In this document: positions 21,565 through 27,128 of the stretch, piece after piece | Layout: each line of letters begins with the position of its first letter | Position numbering within the stretch: position 1 is the first letter of the stretch | DNA from: a virus | Reading direction: 5' to 3' (one strand) | IMG/VR virus record: IMGVR_UViG_3300002140_000257 | Coordinates: 1-27,128 of that record | DNA length: 27,128 bases | The notes under the pieces: model-generated | Seen by the model: the letters and a program-made list of their open reading frames with translations, nothing else | Told to the model about the DNA's origin: nothing | Database searches by the model: none | Translations under genes and position numbers: made by a program

Positions 21565-22152
21565 ATGAAAAGATCTGAATTAAAAGAGTTTATAAAAGGG
21601 GAAATATTTTCTTCCCTATCCGAAGCATCAATGGAAGATGTTAATAACCAAAAGGAATTAAACAAAGAACTTGAAAAAACCTCTAAATTAAGCAAAGAGA
21701 TGGGTCTAGAAGAAGCTAATATGGGTCTAGCCGATATTGAAGAAATGGGCTTTAAAGCTGGTGAAGAAGCATTTGAAAACATTAAGTCTAGATTCAAAAA
21801 TAAACCAGACCACCAAGCATATCGAAAAGGATTCTTTCAAGGGTATATAGATAATGCTGGTAATTATGGGTTAAATGAAGACGTTGATGATGAGGATGAT
21901 GGTGATGATGATGCAAAATCCGAGAAAGATGCAATTGCACAAGCTAATGCTGCCCGAGGTAAGCATAAAAAATTAGATATTGCGGTTAAGGCCTTAAAAG
22001 ACATCACTACTGAAATGAAGTCTTTAGCACGTGACTATAGTAAAGCAGATGGTGCCGAAAAAGAAAAAATTAAAGACCAACTAAAAATAAAAACACCTAA
22101 AAAGAAAGAATTAGAAGCATTAGTTGCTAAATTAGAAAAAAATGTCATCTAA
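21565..22152 (+). CDS. Tagged acidic virion-type protein, paralogous in part to the 11624 product
   Basis: A 195-residue protein. The N-terminus MKRSELKEFIKGEIFSSLSE|A is a second type of tag; the same pattern (SELKxxIKxxI...LSE|A) occurs inside the protein at 11624. Residues about 50-95 (MGLEEANMGLADIEEMGFKAGEE ... PDHQAYRKGFFQGYIDN) repeat the module of that protein. An acidic run follows (DVDDEDDGDDD). The C-terminal third is a Lys-rich coiled coil (KKLDIAVKALKDITTEMKSL ... KKELEALVAKLEKNVI). It has its own late-promoter candidate. It overlaps the next gene by 11 nt. A prohead-core or internal-protein role is inferred. Confidence 0.7.
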   Translation: MKRSELKEFIKGEIFSSLSEASMEDVNNQKELNKELEKTSKLSKEMGLEEANMGLADIEEMGFKAGEEAFENIKSRFKNKPDHQAYRKGFFQGYIDNAGNYGLNEDVDDEDDGDDDAKSEKDAIAQANAARGKHKKLDIAVKALKDITTEMKSLARDYSKADGAEKEKIKDQLKIKTPKKKELEALVAKLEKNVI

Positions 22153-22525
22153 AGAAAGGTTTATATATATAGCAATATTATTCTTTGGAGTATATTATTT
22201 GTTTAATATGTATTCTTCAAATGAGGAAAAATATACTATTGAACATAATAGTAAAATAAAAAAGTTAGAAACTAAGATAGATTCACTACACGGTATAAAT
22301 GAAAGTTTAACATTTAAAATTGATACTTTAAATACCAAAATAGTAGCCCTAGACCGAGAAATTAACCTACAGGATAATAAAATTATTATATTAAGACACC
22401 AAACAAATGAAAAAATTAATAATGTTGATCTTTATAAGTATGATGAGCTTGAACGTTTTTTCACAGAACGTTATAGACAGCACTTCGATACGATTAAACA
22501 AACCAACAGCTCGTCTAGTAATTAA
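22142..22525 (+). CDS. Membrane-anchored coiled-coil protein, candidate inner-membrane spanin (Rz-like)
   Basis: A 127-residue protein. The short N-terminus MSSKER is followed by one membrane segment, FIYIAILFFGVYYLFNMY (7-24). A long coiled coil comes next: IKKLETKIDSLHGINESLTFKIDTLNTKIVALDREINLQDNKIIIL. A hydrophilic tail ends it. This N-in/C-out topology with a periplasmic coiled coil is that of i-spanins. The following gene overlaps it by 119 nt in another frame, as spanin pairs often do. The overlapping partner lacks a lipobox, so the assignment is tentative. The gene overlaps the tagged gene upstream by 11 nt. Confidence 0.6.
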   Translation: MSSKERFIYIAILFFGVYYLFNMYSSNEEKYTIEHNSKIKKLETKIDSLHGINESLTFKIDTLNTKIVALDREINLQDNKIIILRHQTNEKINNVDLYKYDELERFFTERYRQHFDTIKQTNSSSSN

Positions 22526-22811
22526 GGATCTAATAACTGGAGATAGTTATAAAAAGGAATTATTCATAATATCAAATAAAGTTTCTTTATTAGAAAGTAA
22601 AATTGTTTTAAAAGATAGTATTGAAAATAGCCTTCTTTATAAAATTGGTAATCTTAATTTAATATTATTAAATAAAAGTTCCCAATTATCTCTTACTGAT
22701 GATTTAAATAAAAAATTAATATCTGACTTAATTAAACAAAAAAGAAAAACAAAATTAATAGGAGGAATCGGAATCATAGCTGTAATAGGAACCGCTATAC
22801 TAATTAAATAG
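22407..22811 (+). CDS. Secreted protein with C-terminal membrane segment, embedded start in the preceding gene
   Basis: A 134-residue protein read in a different frame from the gene it overlaps by 119 nt. A signal peptide is clear: MKKLIMLIFISMMSLNVFSQ, with likely cleavage after FSQ or FS, a form typical of Bacteroidota secreted proteins. No Cys follows, so it is not a classical lipoprotein. The middle is helical (ELFIISNKVSLLESKIVLKDSIENSLLYKIGNL). A C-terminal hydrophobic segment LIGGIGIIAVIGTAILI (117-133) would anchor it in the inner membrane. It could be the partner in a lysis (spanin-like) pair or part of another envelope function. It ends 4 nt before the terminase gene. Confidence 0.62.
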   Translation: MKKLIMLIFISMMSLNVFSQNVIDSTSIRLNKPTARLVIKDLITGDSYKKELFIISNKVSLLESKIVLKDSIENSLLYKIGNLNLILLNKSSQLSLTDDLNKKLISDLIKQKRKTKLIGGIGIIAVIGTAILIK

Positions 22812-22815
22812 TTAT

Positions 22816-24396
22816 ATGTCAGATTTAAGAATAGTAATACGTCAAGAATATCTCAAATGCGCTAAGGACCCTATACATTTTATGCGTAAATACTGTTATA
22901 TACAGCATCCACAACGTGGTCGCATACAATTTAACCTGTACCCATTTCAAGAAAAAGTTTTAACGTTATTCCAAAAAAACGATTATACTGCTATATTAAA
23001 ATCTAGGCAATTAGGTATATCAACCTTGGCCGCAGGTTATTCTTTATGGTTAATGACCTTTCATAAAGACCGAAATGTACTAGCATTAGCAACTACACAA
23101 GCAACAGCAAGAAACTTAGTAACAAAAGTCCAATTTATGTGGGAAAACTTACCCTCATGGCTTAAAGTAGATTCTGCTGAAAACAATAAATTATCATTAA
23201 GATTAGTTAATGGCTCAAAAATACAAGCAAAATCTTCTAATGCCGATGCAGCACGTTCAGAAGCAGTATCTTTACTAATCATTGATGAAGCAGCTTTTAT
23301 TGATAATATTGCGGAGACATGGGCATCAGCCCAACAAACACTAGCAACAGGAGGTGGAGCTATTGTATTATCTACACCTTATGGTACAGGTAATTGGTTT
23401 CACCAAACATGGGTTAAAGCAGAAAGTGGGGAAAACGATTTCTTACCTGTTAAATTACCTTGGTATGTTCACCCCGAAAGAGACCAAACATGGAGAGATG
23501 CTCAAGATGCTTTATTAGGTGACCCTAGATTAGCGGCACAGGAATGTGATTGTGATTTTAGTACCTCGGGTGATATAGTATTTTATAATGAATATTTAGA
23601 ATATTATGAAAAAACCCACATTAAGGACCCATTAGAACGTAGAGGAGCAGACCAAAATTTATGGGTCTGGGAATCAGCAGATTATAGCAGAGATTACATG
23701 GTGGTAGCGGATGTTGCCCGAGGTGATGGGAAAGATTTTTCTGGATTTCATGTAATTGATATTGAAAATAGTGTACAAGTAGCTGAATATAAAGGACAAA
23801 TTGGAACAAAAGAATTTGGACATTTATTAGTAGGTATAGCAGCTGAATATAATAATGCAATGTTAGTAATAGAAAATGCTAATATTGGTTGGGCAACTAT
23901 ACAAGTAGCTATTGATAGACAATATGCTAATCTTTACTATTCACAACGGAGTGGAGAAGCAACAGTTGATTCGTATTTTGATACATATCAAGACCACTCA
24001 AAAATGGTTGCGGGGTTTACAATGTCTTCTAAAACACGACCTATGGTAATAGGTAAATTCCAAGAATATATTAGTGATCGAAGTGTTACAATACATTCAA
24101 AGAGGTTAGTAGAGGAAATGAAAGTATTTATTTGGAAAAATGGTAGAGCAGAAGCACAAACTGGATATAACGATGATTTAGTTATGGCATTCGGTATAGC
24201 ATTGTATGTACGAGACACAGCACTTAAATTTAGACAAAGAGGTATAGATTTAACCAAACAAACACTAAATAATATATCAGTTAACAGAACACCTTATATG
24301 GGTGGTTATGGTACAGGAGTACCAAACCCATATGATAACCCATATTCAATGAAAACAGAACATGGTAAAGAGGATATTAGTTGGCTCTTTAAATAA
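22816..24396 (+). CDS. 17: Terminase large subunit (T4 gp17 type)
   Basis: A 526-residue packaging motor and nuclease. The ATPase domain has the deviant Walker A KSRQLGIST (62-70), Walker B LLIIDEAAF (153-161, catalytic E158) and the coupling motif STPYGTGNWF (186-195). The C-terminal RNase H-like nuclease has VVADVARGDGKDFSG with D299, VIENANIGW with E353, and GYNDDLVMAFG with D453/D454, matching the three acidic residues of T4 gp17. The canonical P-loop Lys is Ile69 in the T4 register, but K62 at the motif start can substitute, as in lambda-type terminases. No small terminase gene is seen upstream. Portal follows after 33 nt. The start follows the stop of the secreted-protein gene by 4 nt. 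Confidence 0.93.
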   Translation: MSDLRIVIRQEYLKCAKDPIHFMRKYCYIQHPQRGRIQFNLYPFQEKVLTLFQKNDYTAILKSRQLGISTLAAGYSLWLMTFHKDRNVLALATTQATARNLVTKVQFMWENLPSWLKVDSAENNKLSLRLVNGSKIQAKSSNADAARSEAVSLLIIDEAAFIDNIAETWASAQQTLATGGGAIVLSTPYGTGNWFHQTWVKAESGENDFLPVKLPWYVHPERDQTWRDAQDALLGDPRLAAQECDCDFSTSGDIVFYNEYLEYYEKTHIKDPLERRGADQNLWVWESADYSRDYMVVADVARGDGKDFSGFHVIDIENSVQVAEYKGQIGTKEFGHLLVGIAAEYNNAMLVIENANIGWATIQVAIDRQYANLYYSQRSGEATVDSYFDTYQDHSKMVAGFTMSSKTRPMVIGKFQEYISDRSVTIHSKRLVEEMKVFIWKNGRAEAQTGYNDDLVMAFGIALYVRDTALKFRQRGIDLTKQTLNNISVNRTPYMGGYGTGVPNPYDNPYSMKTEHGKEDISWLFK

Positions 24397-24405
24397 TATT
24401 TATAA
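24396..24405 (+). promoter_or_regulatory. Candidate late promoter (ATATTTATAA) for portal
   Basis: Exact 10-mer whose first base is the last base of the terminase stop codon; it ends 24 nt before the portal start. Confidence 0.6.
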
Positions 24406-24429
24406 CAATAATAGTAATTATATAATAAT

Positions 24430-26343
24430 ATGGCAGATAAAAGCGTATTTTCAAGGTTAAAAAGGTTATTCTCTACAGACGTAGTAATACGAAATGTAGG
24501 GGGGAGTCAAATAAAAACCATTGATTCAGGACATATTCAATCTAGTGGAGAATATGAAACTAATGCATTAGTAGATAGATTCAACAGAGTTTATTCTACA
24601 ATGCCTACATCATTATATGGTGCCCAATTTAACTTAAACTATCAATACTTAAGAACCACCTTATATTCAGAATATGATATAATGGACCAGGATGCAATTA
24701 TCGCTTCTGCTTTAGACATCATAGCGGATGAATCTACATTAAAAAATGATATGGGTGAGGTAGTTCAAATTAGAAGCTCAAATGAAGATATACAAAAGAT
24801 ATTATATAATTTATTTTATGATATTCTAAATATAGAGTTTAATGGTTGGATGTGGGTTAGACAAATGTGTAAGTATGGTGATTTTTTCTTAAAATTAGAG
24901 ATTGCTGAAAAATTTGGTGTTTACAATGTAATCCCTTACACAGCATACCATATTGAAAGAATAGAGGGTGCAAATCCTAAAAACCCGGCTGAAATAAAAT
25001 TCAAATGGAACCCTGAAGGTTTTTCTGGTGGTTCTTCAAGTGGTTACTATAATGTAGCAGGTGTTAATGGAGCAGATGATGATAGAAATGGTATTACATA
25101 TGACAACTATGAAATGGCTCACTTTAGAATGGTGGGTGATGTTAATTATTTACCTTATGGTAGATCGTATATAGAACCTGCTCGTAAATTATATAAACAA
25201 TATGCTTTAATGGAGGATGCGATGTTAATCCATAGGATAGCACGTGCTCCTGAAAAAAGAATATTTTACATAAATGTTGGTTCTATACCTCCAAATGAAG
25301 TAGAAGCGTTTATGCAAAAAACCATCAATAATATGAAGCGTACTCCTATGATGGATGAAAAAACCGGTGAGTATAACTTAAAGTATAATATGCAAAACAT
25401 GCTTGAAGATTTTTATGTACCAGTAAGAGGTAATGATTCTGCTACTAAAATTGACACTACACCAGGTTTAGCTTATGATGGTATTGCTGATGTAGAATAT
25501 TTAAGAGATAAATTATTTGCTGCCCTTAAAGTACCAAAAGCATTTATGGGGTATGAAGAAGGGGTAGAAGGTAAAGCAACTTTAGCCGCTCAAGATATTA
25601 GATTTGCACGTACTATTGATAGAATACAAAGAATATTACTATCAGAATTAAATAAAATTGCCTTAGTACACTTATACACTCAAGGTTATACAGATGAGAC
25701 ATTGACAAATTTTGAATTATCAATGACAACTCCATCGATCATTTACGATCAAGAAAGAATTGAGTTGTTAAAATCAAAATCTGAATTAGCAGGTATATTA
25801 TTAGAACAAGGCTTAGTACCCTCCGATTGGATTTACCATAATGTTTACCATTTTAGTGAAGATCAGTTTGATGAATACCGAGATATGGTTCGACAAGATT
25901 CAAAACGTAAATTTAGAAATGCTCAAATTGAAGCCGAAGGTAATGACCCAGTTGATACTGGTAAATCCTATGGTACACCTCACGATTTAGCTTCATTATA
26001 TGGTAAAGGAAGAATGTACTCCGACCCTGCAAATGTACCTGATGGGTATGGTGAGGATGATCCTAAATTAGGAAGACCTCAAAACTCCATTTCAAACCAC
26101 GGTAAACAAGATAGCAATTTCGGTAAAGACCCACTAGGGACTAAACGTATGAAGGATACAGATAAAAATGATTCAAGAGATAGTAGAACTGATACTAACA
26201 AATCCGGATTAAATTTAGAAGGTGCTAAAATTACTTATCTAAAAAATATAGATTCTTTTAAGAAAATGAGCGAAAAGAAATTAATCTTTGAGCAAGATAA
26301 AGATGATAGTACACTCCTTGATGAATCTCAACTAAAAGGTTAA
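24430..26343 (+). CDS. 20: Portal vertex protein (T4 gp20 type)
   Basis: A 637-residue portal, somewhat longer than T4 gp20 (524 residues). It forms the dodecameric ring at the head vertex through which DNA is packed. Diagnostic stretches are YSEYDIMDQDAIIASALDII near 79, GWMWVRQMCKYGDFFLKLEI, MAHFRMVGDVNYLPYGRSYIEPARK, the stem/crown segment YALMEDAMLIHRIARAPEKRIFYINVGSIPPNEVEAFM, DTTPGLAYDGIADVEYLRDKLFAALKVPKAFMGYEE and FARTIDRIQRILLSELNKIALVHL. The extra length is in a hydrophilic C-terminal tail of about 110 residues (GRPQNSISNHGKQDS ... TYLKNIDSFKKMSEKK). The gene lies directly after terminase, without the sheath and tube genes that separate them in T4. Confidence 0.93.
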   Translation: MADKSVFSRLKRLFSTDVVIRNVGGSQIKTIDSGHIQSSGEYETNALVDRFNRVYSTMPTSLYGAQFNLNYQYLRTTLYSEYDIMDQDAIIASALDIIADESTLKNDMGEVVQIRSSNEDIQKILYNLFYDILNIEFNGWMWVRQMCKYGDFFLKLEIAEKFGVYNVIPYTAYHIERIEGANPKNPAEIKFKWNPEGFSGGSSSGYYNVAGVNGADDDRNGITYDNYEMAHFRMVGDVNYLPYGRSYIEPARKLYKQYALMEDAMLIHRIARAPEKRIFYINVGSIPPNEVEAFMQKTINNMKRTPMMDEKTGEYNLKYNMQNMLEDFYVPVRGNDSATKIDTTPGLAYDGIADVEYLRDKLFAALKVPKAFMGYEEGVEGKATLAAQDIRFARTIDRIQRILLSELNKIALVHLYTQGYTDETLTNFELSMTTPSIIYDQERIELLKSKSELAGILLEQGLVPSDWIYHNVYHFSEDQFDEYRDMVRQDSKRKFRNAQIEAEGNDPVDTGKSYGTPHDLASLYGKGRMYSDPANVPDGYGEDDPKLGRPQNSISNHGKQDSNFGKDPLGTKRMKDTDKNDSRDSRTDTNKSGLNLEGAKITYLKNIDSFKKMSEKKLIFEQDKDDSTLLDESQLKG

Positions 26344-26352
26344 TATTTATAA
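26343..26352 (+). promoter_or_regulatory. Candidate late promoter (ATATTTATAA)
   Basis: Exact 10-mer continued as ATA, giving the T4-like core TATAAATA. Its first base is the last base of the portal stop; it ends 17 nt before the start at 26370. Confidence 0.6.
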
Positions 26353-26369
26353 ATAAATATATTTTTTTA

Positions 26370-27128
26370 ATGAAAATCAAACATTCTAAATATAAAAACA
26401 CTGGAGTTCTTTTTGAATTGCTAGTTAGACAGATCACAGCAGACACATTAAAAGGTGGAGATTCTCCGGCTATTGATATTTTAAAGAAATACTTTGTAAA
26501 AAGTGAATTGAGCCGTGAATATAGATTGTATGAATCAATCTTAAAATCTAAAAATTTAAGTGAATCTTATGCTAGCGTGTATATAGAAACCACTATATCA
26601 AATTCTAAACATTTAAATAGAAGTGTTTTAAAGAAACAAAAATATAACTTGATTAATGAAATAAAACAACATTATGACTTAGTTACTTTCTTTGGCTCCC
26701 AGATTAATGATTATAAAACTTTAGCATCTATTTATACTTTAATGGAGAGTACTAACACCTCCCACCCAGATAATGAACAGTTAATATATAATAAAATTAA
26801 TTTATTAGAACATTTAACAAATCAAAAATCAGAACTATCTAAACCTGAAGATGAAGTATTAAAAGAATTTGCTACTTACGATAAAGATTTAAGGTCATTA
26901 ACATATAGAATTTTACTAGAAAAGTTTAATGAAAAGTATGATGGCTTAAACCAAGAACAAAAACAAGTACTTAAAGAATACATCAACTCAGTAGATTCTG
27001 CCCCAGGATTGAGAGATTTTTATAATTCTAAAATAAATGAATTAAAAGATTTATTGATTGGTGAGTCTAAAAATGTTAAAGATAAAGCTACAAAAATAAA
27101 AATACAAGAAGTATCTAAAATGTTAACT
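26370..27128 (+). CDS. Conserved phage protein downstream of portal, 5' part only (head assembly candidate)
   Basis: The frame is open from ATG 26370 to the end of the window (253 codons), so the C-terminus is missing. It begins MKIKHSKYKNTGVLFELLVRQITADTL and continues as an almost wholly helical, charged protein with segments such as SREYRLYESILKSKNLSESYASVYIETTI, LINEIKQHYDLVTFFGSQINDYKTLASIYTLM and DEVLKEFATYDKDLRSLTYRILLEKFNEKY. I recall the MKIKHxKYKNTGxxFELLVRQI opening from proteins next to portal in other T4-like phages, without known function. In T4 the genes here encode prohead core proteins and the protease. An assembly role is therefore likely but unproven. Confidence 0.72.
   Translation, partial: MKIKHSKYKNTGVLFELLVRQITADTLKGGDSPAIDILKKYFVKSELSREYRLYESILKSKNLSESYASVYIETTISNSKHLNRSVLKKQKYNLINEIKQHYDLVTFFGSQINDYKTLASIYTLMESTNTSHPDNEQLIYNKINLLEHLTNQKSELSKPEDEVLKEFATYDKDLRSLTYRILLEKFNEKYDGLNQEQKQVLKEYINSVDSAPGLRDFYNSKINELKDLLIGESKNVKDKATKIKIQEVSKMLT

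Noticed and set aside
1068-24257. Numerous minus-strand open frames of 62-149 codons, for example 13860-14309 and 19770-20153
   Set aside because: All lie opposite confident + strand genes, have the low-complexity composition expected of antisense AT-rich coding DNA, and show no recognisable motif or leader.
25165-25172. CGTATATA inside the portal gene as a promoter
   Set aside because: No matching -33 box and no downstream start.

Overview
The window looks like part of the genome of a lytic, T4-like tailed phage with a contractile tail. It is strongly AT-rich and every convincing gene is on the + strand. The anchors are a T4 gp17-type large terminase (22816-24396), a gp20-type portal (24430-26343), a DnaG/gp61-type primase and a SegE-like GIY-YIG nuclease. 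The host is probably a member of the Bacteroidota. Most starts have an A-rich leader instead of a Shine-Dalgarno site. One signal peptide ends in the FSQ style common there. Six promoter candidates have TTTG-like and TATATTTA boxes exactly 20 nt apart, close to the Bacteroidota TTTG / TAnnTTTG consensus. This host call is an inference.

Layout. Positions 1-3190 hold the end of a tail-fibre gene with an S74 chaperone domain, a small conserved phage protein, a beta-propeller/FkbM-methyltransferase fusion and a TPR-like protein. Positions 3227-5770 hold the SegE-like nuclease, primase, a PD-(D/E)XK nuclease and a small unknown. Positions 5780-11166 form a tight run, mostly with ATGA overlaps: a YqiA-like hydrolase, an unknown, a P-loop kinase, a 1009-residue multi-domain protein and a zinc-ribbon protein. 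Positions 11201-18320 encode virion-type proteins, several of them acidic. Positions 18322-19378 are a duplicated promoter/hairpin block with two small genes between the copies and a truncated 48-codon copy of the FAD gene. Positions 19378-22811 hold an FAD dehydrogenase-like protein, a small protein, a NadR-like kinase, another tagged protein and two overlapping membrane/secreted genes that may be spanins. The window ends with terminase, portal and a partial gene.

Unifying theme. At least ten proteins begin with a short peptide ending in Leu-x-Glu, four of them with nearly the same tag MDNFxLKKYLAE|G. In T4, peptides of this kind (MKTYQEFIAE|A on the internal proteins) target cargo to the prohead and are cut by the gp21 protease. 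I infer that this region encodes a large set of capsid cargo. Some of it is enzymatic: a kinase, and a polyprotein whose nucleotidyltransferase, metallopeptidase, possible ADP-ribosyltransferase-like, GNAT-like and HAD-phosphatase modules are joined at (L/V)xE sites. Two direct repeats in that polyprotein suggest the modules were inserted at the tags.

Two promoter classes are visible. The host-like class (-33 TTTGG, 20 nt, -7 TATATTTA) precedes replication and metabolism genes. A second motif, the exact 10-mer ATATTTATAA, occurs 15-27 nt before seven start codons, mostly of structural or tagged genes, and is the best late-promoter candidate. I saw no tRNA, CRISPR array, insertion sequence or origin, and no gene-free gap above 300 bases.
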